Source of the DNA: Chloracidobacterium sp.
Lineage (GTDB): Bacteria; Acidobacteriota; Blastocatellia; Chloracidobacteriales; Chloracidobacteriaceae
DNA length: 64,000 bases
NCBI GenBank assembly: GCA_025057975.1
Contig: JANWUV010000002.1
Span: 231,550 to 295,549 of the forward strand
Reading direction: 5' to 3'
Shown: in pieces, positions 25,966 through 35,830 of the stretch
Numbering within the stretch: position 1 is the stretch's first letter
Layout of the letters: each line of letters starts with the position of its first letter
Program-made: the position numbers and the translations under genes
Notes under the pieces: model-generated
What the model saw: the letters and a program-made list of their open reading frames with translations, nothing else
Database searches by the model: none
Told to the model about the DNA's origin: nothing

Positions 25966-27846
25966 CTATTCAGGCGCGCTGCGATGTTTCGGCTCACGAG
26001 GTTTGAGCAAAACCACACCAAACGTATCCCAGTCGCCGAACACTCGCGCGACTTCATACCGGCGAGCCACCCAGCTCATGATGCGCCGACCGTAGTTTGG
26101 GTCTTCGCCAAACCACCCCACGCCGTATTCGCTCATATCACGACGGGTAATCGCAATGAAATCCGGCGGGCGGCGCTCCAGTTCTGCGACAACGGCGGAC
26201 TCACCGCCGCCAGCCGCCAAGTAGTAGGGATCAAAAGCTAGAAATGACGTAGGGTTCTCACGGCGCAGCCAATAGTTCAATGCAATGCCTTCCGGCATGA
26301 CGAGCAACGTCGTTTGCGGCGGCAGCGTCGTCGCCAGTTCCGTGACAGCTTCCGCTAGTGTCACGCCGACCGGCCCCCATCGCTCGCCGTAGGTCAACAG
26401 ATGGTCGCCGGGCAAACCAACCGGCTGCGTCTTCTTTTCGTGAAAGTGAAATGTGAGTTGCAGGTGCACCGCCAAGCAAGCGACGAGAAAACCGGCGGCG
26501 ACGCCGCGCACGAGCAAACCCGTCCCGATATGACGCTGTTGGAGCAGCCGTGGTAAGCCGAACAGGGTTAGCACGGCCAGAAGTAAAAACGCCGGCATCG
26601 TCAAGACAAAGCCGTAGTGATGGAGTTGCACGGCAAGCCCCAACCGACCGAGCAGGGCCAACGCAAAGAGATTCCACATCAGGAGCGGCAGCCATTGCCG
26701 CCGGGTGAGATGGTTGTCTTCCTCCACCACCACAGCGTAGCCCAACCCGACCGCCGTCAGTGTCAGCAGTACGGGGAAGGGTTCGGCGAACCACGCCCAC
26801 GGGCCGAAATGGTGTGCCAACCAACCGGTCAGCAGGCTCGCGCCCACCGCCGCCGCCGGACGCTGGCGATGCGGCAGCCAATGTTCCGCAGCTAGAACCA
26901 CCAACAGCGTCGCCCCAACCACACCACAGCCGGTCGCCATCTGGATCAGATGACGTTCCCAAGCGTCAAGGCCGAAGACATAGCGATAGAAAGCCTGCTG
27001 GGTTGGGTTCGCCGTCAAGACAGTGACAAGGTTGCCCAGCACGCCACGTAGAGCGACGCCAAACGGCATGCAACAGGCAAGGTAAAGGATAAAGCTCACT
27101 GGCGGCAGCACCGTACCGCCTACGAACCACACAAACAACGACCGCGCGGTTGCGCGTTGGACACCCAACCGCGTCAAACCAACGCCCCACCCCACCAAGA
27201 GCGCCAAGCCGGTCGCCAGCGCAATTTCCAGCTTAGTCAGCAATACGCCGCCGAAGAGCAAGCCGCTAAAGCCGATCAACCAGCGAACGCGCTTGGGTGC
27301 TTCAGCCGAAAGCGCCCAAGCGGAGGCGGCGCACTGCAAAGCGCCAATGGCCAGCAAAACGCCGCGAATTGCTTCGTGACGATACGGCGCAATGTAGTTG
27401 TAGGTTCCTATCAAGCCATACTGACCAAAAGCGAACAAGCCGAGCAACAACGACCCGGCGACCAGTCCGGCCGCGGGCGACACGCAGCGCGCAAAGTATG
27501 CCCGGATGAGTTCCGTCAGAAGCGCCAGCAGCGTCAGATTGAGCCAGATAAGCGTTGTGAAGGACACGCCGAACAGCGCAAAAGCCAGCGCGTTGCCATA
27601 CTGCGCCAGCGGCCCGCCCAACCAGCCCATATCACGGTACAGATGCTTCCCCTGTGTGATTTGCCATGGGACATACAACTCACAGCCAAAGTCAATCAGC
27701 GGGTCGCCCCACTTACGCCAAGTCGCCGCCGCCAGAATACCGAGTAGCAGCAACAGCAGCCCGCGATGCCACCACACCTGATGGGACCGAGCGGACGGCG
27801 TACCGAGTGTATTCGACTTGTCCGTCATCGCGTCAGCAGCAGTCAA
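25966..27846 (-). CDS. Polytopic membrane protein, GT-C/ArnT-type glycosyltransferase-like
   Basis: A 626-residue protein with about 11-12 TM segments and a soluble C-terminal part of about 130 residues. Near the N-terminus, after the first TM, is DFGCELYVPWQITQGKHLYRD, followed by GGPLAQYGNALAF. This acidic loop plus GP-x-Y layout is typical of family 39/ArnT-like transferases that use polyprenyl-phosphate sugars at the periplasmic face. The acceptor is unknown; lipid A, protein or capsule are all possible. Its start overlaps the HAD gene stop by four bases. Confidence 0.7.
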   Translation of the reverse strand: MTAADAMTDKSNTLGTPSARSHQVWWHRGLLLLLLGILAAATWRKWGDPLIDFGCELYVPWQITQGKHLYRDMGWLGGPLAQYGNALAFALFGVSFTTLIWLNLTLLALLTELIRAYFARCVSPAAGLVAGSLLLGLFAFGQYGLIGTYNYIAPYRHEAIRGVLLAIGALQCAASAWALSAEAPKRVRWLIGFSGLLFGGVLLTKLEIALATGLALLVGWGVGLTRLGVQRATARSLFVWFVGGTVLPPVSFILYLACCMPFGVALRGVLGNLVTVLTANPTQQAFYRYVFGLDAWERHLIQMATGCGVVGATLLVVLAAEHWLPHRQRPAAAVGASLLTGWLAHHFGPWAWFAEPFPVLLTLTAVGLGYAVVVEEDNHLTRRQWLPLLMWNLFALALLGRLGLAVQLHHYGFVLTMPAFLLLAVLTLFGLPRLLQQRHIGTGLLVRGVAAGFLVACLAVHLQLTFHFHEKKTQPVGLPGDHLLTYGERWGPVGVTLAEAVTELATTLPPQTTLLVMPEGIALNYWLRRENPTSFLAFDPYYLAAGGGESAVVAELERRPPDFIAITRRDMSEYGVGWFGEDPNYGRRIMSWVARRYEVARVFGDWDTFGVVLLKPREPKHRSAPE

Positions 27847-28463
27847 AATGCAGGAAGCTCCGGGTAGGCCGCCAAGTCGCGTTTGAGCGTTGGGGCGTCA
27901 GTGAAATGTAAGGCGTGCAAACCGAGTTCACGGGCGGCGGCGGCGTTGGTTTCTACGTCGTCAATGAACAAGGCTTCTTCCGGCCGCACCCTAAGCTGCG
28001 TCAGAGCGTAGCGGTAGATTTCCGGCTCCGGCTTGATAAAACCGATGTCACTGGAAAACACGGCGGCGTCTGCTGCAGGCAGCCATGGACATAGGCTGTT
28101 TAGTCGTCGCCGTAGGCTGCGCTGCATATTGGAGAGAACACCGACTTTGAAGCCCGCGCCCCGCACCCGCTCCGCCCAGTCCACAAGCAGACGGTTTGGA
28201 TGCGACCAGCCGCGCGCGTCAAGGTCGGCCAACTCCTGCGCGACTTCCGGCGCAACCGTCCGACCGCAAAAACCCGCCACCGCTTGCCAGTAGGCGATGT
28301 CGTCGAGCGTGCCACGGTCATATTCGCCGCGAAATTGCATATAAGCTTGCGCGTACGCATCGTAGCCGACGCCGAGACGTTTCACGATGGCGTCCACCAC
28401 CTCAGCCGGTTGCGGCAGGCACAGCACCTTGCCGTAGTCAAAAATCACCGCTTTCAACGACAC
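27843..28463 (-). CDS. HAD-superfamily phosphatase (subfamily IA-like)
   Basis: A 206-residue HAD hydrolase. Motif I reads FDYGKVL, that is DxG in place of the usual DxD, as in the YihX (alpha-D-glucose-1-phosphate phosphatase) branch. Motif II is VLSNMQ, motif III lies around GFIKPEPEIY, and motif IV is FIDDVETN. Sugar-phosphate phosphatase activity would fit the neighbouring glycosyltransferases, but this is inference. It overlaps the downstream GT-C-like gene by four bases and the GT2 gene by ten. Confidence 0.85.
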   Translation of the reverse strand: MSLKAVIFDYGKVLCLPQPAEVVDAIVKRLGVGYDAYAQAYMQFRGEYDRGTLDDIAYWQAVAGFCGRTVAPEVAQELADLDARGWSHPNRLLVDWAERVRGAGFKVGVLSNMQRSLRRRLNSLCPWLPAADAAVFSSDIGFIKPEPEIYRYALTQLRVRPEEALFIDDVETNAAAARELGLHALHFTDAPTLKRDLAAYPELPAF

Positions 28464-30358
28464 GCCGGCGGCTCCCGAAAGAAATACGGTCGGCGGGGGA
28501 CAACGGGTGAGGCGTCAAGCCGCGCCAATGTCAGGTTGGGGTTGTAGTAGGGATCGTCATCAAGCGCTGCGCCCCACCGCGCCCGCATGTACTCGCATTC
28601 GCGTTGAAAGGTCAAACGTCGTTCAGGCCGGTGGTCCGAACCGCGCGATGCTGACTCCACGTGATACAGTTCCACCCAAGGCGTGAACAACACGCGGTAG
28701 CCTCGTTCACGGACGCGCAGGCACAAGTCCACATCATTGAAAGCGACGGCTAGGTTGTCGGCGTCGAGGCCACCGACCAGTTCAAACACCTCCCGCCGAA
28801 TCGCCAGACAAGCGCCGGTCACGGCCGACACCTCACGCGCAACTTCATTCCATACGAGTTGCACGTTTGACGGAACGCTTCGCGCCGACCGCGCGGCGCG
28901 TTGGTGGACGTGACCGGCGACGCCGCGAATCCCCAGAACAACCCCTGCGTGCTGAATCGTGTCGTCTGGGTACAGCAGTTTCGCGCCGACGACGCCCACA
29001 TCGGGACGAACAACTTGCCGCACCAACTCCGTCAGCCAGTCGGCATGGATGACCTGCACATCGTTGTTGAGCAAAACAAAAACATCGCCTGTCGCATGAC
29101 GCGCCGCGAGGTTGTTGATAGCGGAAAAGTTAAACGGCGCGTCATGTGCAATAACGCGCACGCGGGGATCGCGCCGCAACTGTTCAAACAGGGCTAGCGC
29201 CGCTGCTTCTCGGCTTCCATTGTCAACCAAGACGACTTCAAGATTGGCGTAGTCCGTCCCCTCCAAAACGCCCTGCAATGCGGTCTGCGTCAATGCGGCA
29301 TGGTCGCGGGTTCCCATCAAGATGCTGACGCGCGGCAACGGCTTCGGCAGCGGGTAGCGTATGCGGTGACGCCCAAAGCTGTTTGTGATGACTTCAGCGC
29401 CGGGTTCGGTGCGGTCAAGGTGTTCGACGAGCGCACGGTGCGCGGCGGCGACAGCATAGGGCTTGGCTTCGACGCCGCCGGCGGTTGAGCCGGCCGTGAT
29501 GCGCCAGTGATAGAGCACATGTGGGACGTGCCGAATACGCGCCGGTTCGGTTCGCTCAATAATACGCAAACACAAATCATAGTCCTGCGCGCCGTCGAAG
29601 CCTAAGCGAAAACCGCCGACGGCGCGCACCTTCGCTGTCCGGTAGGCCGTGAGGTGCGCAAGGTAGTGGCAACCACGTAGGAACTCCGGACTCCACTGCG
29701 GTTTGAAGTGGGGCGCAAAACGGCGTCCGCGCGCGTCGAGCTGGTCCTCGTCCGTGTACAGCACGTCCGTTTCAGGGTGCGCGTTGAGTTCGACGGCAAG
29801 GCACGCCAGCGCCTGTTCCGCCAGCTCGTCGTCATGGTCAAGGAAGGTTACAAAGTCTCCTGTAGCCAGTTCGAGCGCGCTGTTGGAAGCCGCCGCAATG
29901 CCGCCGCGCGTCGGGCGGTACACCACTCCGATGCGCTCATCCGCCTGCGTCGCCTCAGTCAAACAACGGCGCACATCGGCGCGGGTTGAAGCATCGTCAG
30001 CGATACACAGTTGCCAGTATGGATAAAGCTGCCGTTTGACCGAGGTTAGCGCTGCACGTAACCAGCGTACGTCCGGGTCGCAAACCGGCATGATGATGGA
30101 GAACACTGGCCGGTAGGCGAGTTGTGCAATCCGTTCTTGGACGCGCTGGCGGTCGGCATCTGTTAGGCGATCATATCGCGCCGTCCACTCCGTGTACGGA
30201 CAACGCGGCGGCGTCCGATGTGCTTCCTCGGCGATGCGGGTTTGTACGTGACGCCAGACGCCAGCTGCCCCCTCGGTGCGCCAGAGCCTGTGCGCCGTCT
30301 GAAGCGCCTGCCGAAGCTGATGCGGATGACGGCGGTAGTAGTCAAGGATTCCCTTCAC
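28454..30358 (-). CDS. Tandem family-2 glycosyltransferase
   Basis: A 634-residue protein with two GT2 (GT-A fold) domains. The first starts near residue 84 with FSIIMPVCDPDVRWL and has FLDHDDELA and VLYTDEDQL as metal/UDP-binding motifs. The second starts near residue 345 with VSILMGTRDHAAL, then VVLVDNGS, LLNNDVQVI and AGHVH. A helical N-terminal segment of about 80 residues is basic. Two active domains in one chain suggest it makes an alternating or two-step glycan, as in rhamnan or capsule synthesis. It lies 21 bases after the large fused transferase. Confidence 0.9.
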   Translation of the reverse strand: MKGILDYYRRHPHQLRQALQTAHRLWRTEGAAGVWRHVQTRIAEEAHRTPPRCPYTEWTARYDRLTDADRQRVQERIAQLAYRPVFSIIMPVCDPDVRWLRAALTSVKRQLYPYWQLCIADDASTRADVRRCLTEATQADERIGVVYRPTRGGIAAASNSALELATGDFVTFLDHDDELAEQALACLAVELNAHPETDVLYTDEDQLDARGRRFAPHFKPQWSPEFLRGCHYLAHLTAYRTAKVRAVGGFRLGFDGAQDYDLCLRIIERTEPARIRHVPHVLYHWRITAGSTAGGVEAKPYAVAAAHRALVEHLDRTEPGAEVITNSFGRHRIRYPLPKPLPRVSILMGTRDHAALTQTALQGVLEGTDYANLEVVLVDNGSREAAALALFEQLRRDPRVRVIAHDAPFNFSAINNLAARHATGDVFVLLNNDVQVIHADWLTELVRQVVRPDVGVVGAKLLYPDDTIQHAGVVLGIRGVAGHVHQRAARSARSVPSNVQLVWNEVAREVSAVTGACLAIRREVFELVGGLDADNLAVAFNDVDLCLRVRERGYRVLFTPWVELYHVESASRGSDHRPERRLTFQRECEYMRARWGAALDDDPYYNPNLTLARLDASPVVPRRPYFFREPPACR

Positions 30359-30379
30359 CTTGGACCTGTGCAGGGCGTT

Positions 30380-32914
30380 TCAATGTTTCTGACCGGGAAG
30401 TAGATACGCGCGCAGTTCCGCCAGCGCCTCATTCAAACGGTGTACGTCTTCGGTCAGCTCCGCCACACGCCCCTGAAGGTGCTGGTTTAGGTTGTTCTGA
30501 TGAAAGATGTAGAACCGGAACAGCCGCGCCAAAAACCGTTTGGAAATTCGCCCAAGCGCGCCAACGCGCGAATCATTCATGTAAGCCTCGCCGGGCAACG
30601 GCGGCGACTGGCGCGCGAGTTCAGGATTTGAACGCAACGCCAGTCGCCAACTTTGGGGATGATAACCATTCTGCGAAGCCGTCGGCGCGACCGGCGCGGA
30701 CGCTTCCGAGGCGGCCGGCGACGGCGAAACCGGTGTCTGCTTGGCGGCCAAAGCGCGCTGGACGGCGCGCGCCCGCCGCTGTTGCTCAATGGCGCGCAGC
30801 CGCGCCTCAACCACCCGTCCGATGGCTGCGATGGAATGATACTCGCGCATGTCGCGCGCCGCCTGTTCCCCCCGCCGGCGCGCCGCCTCTGGGTGGTCGT
30901 ACACCTCGCGCATCAAGCGCGCGGCGTGCTCCACATTCGGCTCGGCCCACACGTTCCCGGCGCGATAGACATGGACGGTCTCACGAATCACTGTCGGCGT
31001 TACGTCCACCAGATAGCTGTTGGCTGGCGTCATAAAATCCATGTTGCCCGACCAGCCGGTGGCGATGACGGGTTTCCCAAAGTACATGGCTTCAGCGATC
31101 GTCAATCCAAAGCCTTCCGAACGGTGGAGCGACACATAAGCGTCGCAGGCCTGTGTCAGCGCATGCTTTTCTTCGCGCGAGAGGTAGCCGTTGAAAATCC
31201 GGATGTTGGCGCCCTGTACGGCTGCCTTGAGCTGAGCGAAATCATCCGGCGCAAGCTGCTCATTGATGCATTTGAGCACTAAACACACCGGCTCTTCTGG
31301 CCGGAAGGCGCGCCTAAAGGCCACAACAGCAGCTAGCGGGTTTTTCCGCTCAAAGGTGCTGTTAAAATCAAATGAGAAGAGGAAGCAAAACTCACTTTCC
31401 TTCAAACCAAAGTGGGCTTTGCTGAGCGGCTTGACCGAACCGATTTCAACGACATGTGGGATGGTGTAAACCGGCGTAGCGATGGTCTTCTCCAAGCTGG
31501 CGCGAATGAAGTTGCTAGCGACCCAGATTTCGTCAAAGCGCTGCGCGCAGGCTGACCATTCGGACGGGAAATCCGGCAACTCCCACGCCCATAGCCCGAT
31601 ATTGTAGCGATCCCGGAAGAAATCCTCCGTCACACATCTGGCGAAAATCTCCACTTGGTCGGCGTTGACGCACACCAGATTGATCCCGAACGGATTTTCG
31701 TGTGAAAACTCGCTGAACGTCGCATCAAGCTTGCGGCTTGGCGCCGTCTCAGAAAAGTCATACAGGCTTGTTGCGTAGCCGAGCTTCTGTATGACGCGGA
31801 CATATCCACGTGCGGCTTCCCCAATCCCTAACTCGGCGCGGAAGTATCCAGCGACGTTGACGCCCATCGGCAGTTCTACTGGTTCAACACCGGTGACTTC
31901 CTGAAAAAACGACTGCCGCCCCCCAACAGCGAAGGGATTGCCAAACCGCCGCCCCTGCCGCAACGCATCGGCGTATCGCCGCCGCACGGCGGGTTCGATG
32001 GGAAAGCCGTTGTCGAAGGCGGCAAAGCCATACGGGATTTTCCGGTAGCGCGCGTGTCCATTCGCTGCCAGCAGCTTTGTATAGCGGTCGAAAATCGGAG
32101 CAACCACCGGATAGTCATTCAACATGTAGCGCGACAGATGACGCGAAATAATGTTCGGCTGGGCGGTGTCGTAGCCACTAAAGTGAAAAAACAGAATCGG
32201 CTCACCCTTGGCAAAAAATTCACCGTTTTTTTCAGTGATGTCCCGTTCGCGCAGATTCCAGTAGGCGACGTTCAGTCCCGGATGTCGTAGCACACGCACG
32301 CCCTCAAAAAGTCCCGGTACGAGATCAATCCATTTCTGATCGACGAAAAGCCCCTTGCTGACCTCGTTGAAGCAAAAGTCTTCAAGCCGCTGTGACCACC
32401 AAGCCAGCATGCGTGCGGTTTCTGCGCCGGCCGTCAGACCAATGAAGCCTAAGTTATAGGCCCCCGCTTGCAGAATGTTGACTTCCGTTGGAATCTTGTC
32501 ATCTAACGGCAATGGTTCAATCAAATGCGGCGTCAGCGCGATGTTGGCCTGATCGAGGGCGTCAAGAACGACATCCAGCGGACGCAGAACAAGGATGTCA
32601 GGATCGAGGTAAATGACCTTTCGGTAGCCTTGCGCGAACAAATGAGTGAGATAAAACGGCTTGACAGCGGTGCACAACTCGGTCACGTCATACTTGAACG
32701 CCATCGAGCGAAAGCGTCCTTCTGGTAAAAAATCCAGCGGACCATCGAGCTGGAGCGCCGTCGCATCCACGGCAAGGGGCGGTAGTTCGTCGCGGTCAAC
32801 GACAAGAGCGGCGATATCCGCCTGTGGGTGGTGTTCACGAATCGAGTCAGCTAGTGTCCGGACGCAGGCAAAATAGTTTTTCGCCGCTATGGTGCAAAAG
32901 ACGATTGACTTCAT
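30380..32914 (-). CDS. Fused glycosyltransferase (GT8-like plus GT4 domains)
   Basis: An 844-residue two-domain transferase. Residues 1-300 have a GT-A nucleotide-diphospho-sugar fold with a DxD motif in KVIYLDPDILVL and HFSGYDTAQP near the end. Residues about 365-690 are a GT-B family-4 domain with MGVNVAGYFRAELGIGEAAR, FSFDFNSTFERKNP and the C-terminal SEGFGLTIAEAMYFGKPVIATGWSG. The last 140 residues are Ala/Pro-rich and then coiled-coil. Such fusions are found in O-antigen or surface-polysaccharide loci. It overlaps the ABC ATPase stop by four bases. Confidence 0.87.
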   Translation of the reverse strand: MKSIVFCTIAAKNYFACVRTLADSIREHHPQADIAALVVDRDELPPLAVDATALQLDGPLDFLPEGRFRSMAFKYDVTELCTAVKPFYLTHLFAQGYRKVIYLDPDILVLRPLDVVLDALDQANIALTPHLIEPLPLDDKIPTEVNILQAGAYNLGFIGLTAGAETARMLAWWSQRLEDFCFNEVSKGLFVDQKWIDLVPGLFEGVRVLRHPGLNVAYWNLRERDITEKNGEFFAKGEPILFFHFSGYDTAQPNIISRHLSRYMLNDYPVVAPIFDRYTKLLAANGHARYRKIPYGFAAFDNGFPIEPAVRRRYADALRQGRRFGNPFAVGGRQSFFQEVTGVEPVELPMGVNVAGYFRAELGIGEAARGYVRVIQKLGYATSLYDFSETAPSRKLDATFSEFSHENPFGINLVCVNADQVEIFARCVTEDFFRDRYNIGLWAWELPDFPSEWSACAQRFDEIWVASNFIRASLEKTIATPVYTIPHVVEIGSVKPLSKAHFGLKESEFCFLFSFDFNSTFERKNPLAAVVAFRRAFRPEEPVCLVLKCINEQLAPDDFAQLKAAVQGANIRIFNGYLSREEKHALTQACDAYVSLHRSEGFGLTIAEAMYFGKPVIATGWSGNMDFMTPANSYLVDVTPTVIRETVHVYRAGNVWAEPNVEHAARLMREVYDHPEAARRRGEQAARDMREYHSIAAIGRVVEARLRAIEQQRRARAVQRALAAKQTPVSPSPAASEASAPVAPTASQNGYHPQSWRLALRSNPELARQSPPLPGEAYMNDSRVGALGRISKRFLARLFRFYIFHQNNLNQHLQGRVAELTEDVHRLNEALAELRAYLLPGQKH

Positions 32915-33687
32915 GCGACGGCGTTCACGGCTGCAACGGGAACAACTTCGGAAAGCGCACTCAGATAAGCTTGGGCTACATCGGCAGGGTCGCCCAGCGC
33001 ACGCACACGCCCGTGGTCAAGCCAGAGCGCACGTTGGCACCATTCGGTCATTGTGGGAATGTCATGGGTGACAAGTAGCAACGTCTTGCCTTTCGCCTGA
33101 AACTCGCGCATCCGCCTCAAACACTTCTCCGCAAAGGCAATATCACCGACCGCCAGCACTTCATCAATAATGAGGATGTCAGGATCAACATTGACCGCAA
33201 CGGAAAACGCCAAGCGCATGCGCATCCCGGTTGAGTACGTCCACACGGGCGCGTCAATAAACTCTTCAAGTTCGGCAAAGGTCACAATGTCGTCAAAGCG
33301 GGCGCGAATCTCACGTGGTGAAAGTCCCAGAACCAGACCGTTGAGGAAGACATTGTCGCGCCCGGACATTTGCTCGTGAAAGCCAACCCCTAAACTCAAC
33401 AGGGCGGCGATCCGACCGTTGATGGCGATGCAGCCGCTGGTCGGCTTGAGAATACCGCACAACAACTTGAGAAGGGTGCTTTTTCCGGCGCCGTTGCGTC
33501 CAATGACGCCGAAGGTTTCACCGGCGGCGACCGAAAAGGAGACATCCTTGACCGCCTCCACTCGTTCCGAAAGCCGCCGCTCAAACATCTCACCGTTGAT
33601 GAGCGACTCTTTGAGAGTTCTGTACCGGCGCGGTTGGTAGCGCTTAAACGTCTTGCTGAGCTGTTCGACGTGAATGGCGACCGTCAC
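32911..33687 (-). CDS. Polysaccharide-export ABC transporter ATP-binding protein (Wzt/TagH type)
   Basis: A 258-residue ATPase that powers export of O-antigen, capsule or teichoic-acid-type polymers. Walker A is GRNGAGKST, the signature is YSTGMRMRLAF (a Wzt/TagH-type variant of LSGGQ) and Walker B is ILIIDEVLAVGD, followed by the H-loop VTHD. It lacks the C-terminal glycan-binding domain of Wzt. The frame is open to 33765, but GTG 33687 has GGAGG five bases upstream. Unusually, no Wzm-like permease gene is adjacent on either side. Confidence 0.85.
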   Translation of the reverse strand: MTVAIHVEQLSKTFKRYQPRRYRTLKESLINGEMFERRLSERVEAVKDVSFSVAAGETFGVIGRNGAGKSTLLKLLCGILKPTSGCIAINGRIAALLSLGVGFHEQMSGRDNVFLNGLVLGLSPREIRARFDDIVTFAELEEFIDAPVWTYSTGMRMRLAFSVAVNVDPDILIIDEVLAVGDIAFAEKCLRRMREFQAKGKTLLLVTHDIPTMTEWCQRALWLDHGRVRALGDPADVAQAYLSALSEVVPVAAVNAVA

Positions 33688-33909
33688 TGGCACCTCCCAG
33701 GCGTCAAGCCGCCGATGATGCCGCCGCCCTGAACAGAGTGTCAAGCAGCGCCGTGACAGCTTCACAGCATGCCGCTGCCTGTCGACACGAAGGGCCCGAC
33801 GTTTTCCTGCGCTCCCGAAAAAGAAACACTCGAGGTTGACCGGAGCCGCCGAACCGACCTACGATGGCGTTTCGCTTTTGCTGTCCCAAGCCCGCCGCCG
33901 TTTTTTCAC

Positions 33910-34794
33910 ATGGTTCAATCTCACCAGCCATCCCTGCCGACCCTGCTCGTCACTGGCGCAGCCGGTCTTCTCGGCGGGTGCGTTTTAGAAGCCTGTCGTC
34001 CGAGTTACCACATCATCGGTCTGACGCGAAATGAGCTTGATATCAGCGATGCCGACGCCGTCGCCGACTGTCTGAAGCATTATCGTCCGGCGGTTGTCAT
34101 TAACTGTGCCGCCATGACCAACGTGGACGCCTGTGAAACCGACCGCGCCAGCGCGTTTCGCCACAACGCCGACGGCCCGCGTCACTTGGCGCAGGCCGCT
34201 CAACTGGTTGGAGCCTACTTCATCCACATCAGTACGGATTATGTTTTTGACGGGACAAAAACCACGCCCTACCAAACCACGGACGCGCCCAACCCTATCT
34301 CGGTTTACGGGGAATCCAAACTGGCCGGCGAACGCGCCGTACAGGAAGTCTCCCCGGCGTTCGCCGTGGTGCGCGTCGCCGGCCTGTTTGGGCGCGGCGG
34401 CAAAAACTTCGCCAGCGTCATCGGCGACCTGCTGACGCGACCGGGCGTCGTCAAAGGCATCACCGACAATCGGATTCTGCCCAGCTACGCCGCCGACGTT
34501 GCGGTTTACCTGAGGTGTTTGGCGGACGCCCGCGTAGGCGGGCTGTTTCACGCGGTCAGCGCCGGCGAACCATGCAGTTGGTACGATTTCGCCGCGCTGG
34601 CGCGCGACCGGCTCGGCCCGCGCGCCCAAGCCGAACTCGTCGGCGTAACGGAAGCCGAACTCCGTCGCCCGGCGAAACGCCCAATGTCGTGCGTTCTGGC
34701 GCACTCGGCCGATGCGGCGCTGGGTCTGCCGACGCTGCGCGACTGGCGTGAAGCCCTTGTTGAGAGCCTCAACGGATGGAAAACCAAACCTTGA
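33910..34794 (+). CDS. rfbD: dTDP-4-dehydrorhamnose reductase-like SDR
   Basis: A 294-residue extended SDR. The NAD(P)-binding motif is VTGAAGLLGG. STDYVFDGTKTTPY and the active-site YGESK (Tyr-x-x-x-Lys) are diagnostic of RmlD, which makes dTDP-L-rhamnose. The rmlA, B and C genes are absent here. The open frame begins at 33769, but the RmlD fold starts right after ATG 33910. It is divergent from the glycan operon, which fits a role in providing rhamnose for that glycan. It overlaps the next gene by 19 bases. Confidence 0.85.
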   Translation: MVQSHQPSLPTLLVTGAAGLLGGCVLEACRPSYHIIGLTRNELDISDADAVADCLKHYRPAVVINCAAMTNVDACETDRASAFRHNADGPRHLAQAAQLVGAYFIHISTDYVFDGTKTTPYQTTDAPNPISVYGESKLAGERAVQEVSPAFAVVRVAGLFGRGGKNFASVIGDLLTRPGVVKGITDNRILPSYAADVAVYLRCLADARVGGLFHAVSAGEPCSWYDFAALARDRLGPRAQAELVGVTEAELRRPAKRPMSCVLAHSADAALGLPTLRDWREALVESLNGWKTKP

Positions 34795-35732
34795 CCGCCA
34801 TCGCCGGCCTGCGCGTCGGACACTTCACCGAACATCGGCGGCCGACCGGCTGTACGGTGGTGATCTTCGACCAACCGGCCGTTGCGGGCGTGGACGTACG
34901 GGGCGGCGCCCCCGGTACGCGCGAAACCGACGCGCTCGCCCCGCTCAACCTCGTCGCGCAGGTTCATGCGATCGTGCTGGCCGGCGGCAGCGCGTTCGGC
35001 CTTGACGCTGCTACGGGCGTCGTGCGTTACCTGCGCGAGCGCGGGATCGGCTTTGATGCCGGCGTGGCGCGCGTCCCGATTGTTCCGGCGGCGATTTTGT
35101 TCGACCTCCACACCGGCGACCCGACGGTTTATCCCGACGCCGACGCCGGTTATCAAGCGTGCCTTGCCGCGACGGATGCGCCCGTAGCGGAAGGCGCGGT
35201 CGGCGTTGGAGCCGGCGCGACCGTCGGTAAGCTGTTGGGGATGGCGCGCGCGTCGCGCGGCGGCGTCGGGAGCTTTGCGCTGCGATTGCCGCGCGGCGTC
35301 GGCGTCGCGGCGCTGGTCGCCGTCAACGCCGTCGGCGATGTTCGACATCCGCGTACGCAGCAGATCGTCGCAGGCGCACGGCGGGAAGATGGAAGTTTCG
35401 CCGATCTGACGGCGCTGATTCGCGCCGGCGACCTGACGCGCTTTGCACCGCTTCCGCCGGCGAGCAATACGACCATCGGCGTCGTCGCCGTCAACGTCCC
35501 ACTGACCAAGCCGGAACTGACCAAAATCGCGCAGATGGCGCACGACGGTTTGGCGCGGACAATTTCACCCGTCCACACGCCGTTTGACGGCGACACACTG
35601 TTTGCCGTCTCCGTCGCGGACGCATCGGTAGCGGCTGCCGCCACCGACGTGGGCTGTCTGGGGACGCTGGCGGCCGAAGTTGTGGCGGAAGCTGTTGTCC
35701 GGGGCGTGACGGCAGCGACATTTCCGGCATAA
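34776..35732 (+). CDS. P1-family (S58/DmpA-like) aminopeptidase
   Basis: A 318-residue Ntn-hydrolase-like enzyme of the DmpA/NylC/BapA family, which self-cleaves to expose a catalytic Ser or Thr. The core shows GLRVGHFTE at the N-terminus, VRGGAPGTRETD, LAGGSAFGLDAATGV, GAVGVGAGATVGK, and the likely self-cleavage site SNTTIGVVAVN (between Asn and Thr). Substrates are D-amino acid, beta-peptide or cyclic amide types; this member's is unknown. Its last bases, including the stop, are duplicated in tandem (35711-35754). Confidence 0.88.
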   Translation: MENQTLTAIAGLRVGHFTEHRRPTGCTVVIFDQPAVAGVDVRGGAPGTRETDALAPLNLVAQVHAIVLAGGSAFGLDAATGVVRYLRERGIGFDAGVARVPIVPAAILFDLHTGDPTVYPDADAGYQACLAATDAPVAEGAVGVGAGATVGKLLGMARASRGGVGSFALRLPRGVGVAALVAVNAVGDVRHPRTQQIVAGARREDGSFADLTALIRAGDLTRFAPLPPASNTTIGVVAVNVPLTKPELTKIAQMAHDGLARTISPVHTPFDGDTLFAVSVADASVAAAATDVGCLGTLAAEVVAEAVVRGVTAATFPA

Positions 35733-35754
35733 GGCAGCGACATTTCCGGCATAA
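35711..35754 (+). repeat. Exact 22-base tandem duplication spanning a stop codon
   Basis: Bases 35711-35732, encoding the last six residues and the TAA of the P1 peptidase gene, are repeated exactly at 35733-35754. The second copy is untranslated. It points to recent slippage or to an assembly artefact. Confidence 0.9.
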
Positions 35755-35830
35755 GGCGTTGTAGCCGGTTTCAACCGGCCGAAATAATCCGCGTCTCCCC
35801 CCGATGCCGGTTTTTGTAAGGAGCGGATGT

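Noticed and set aside
33688..33765. N-terminal extension of the ABC ATPase
   Set aside because: Basic, unlike the family, and GGAGG with a good spacing points to GTG 33687.
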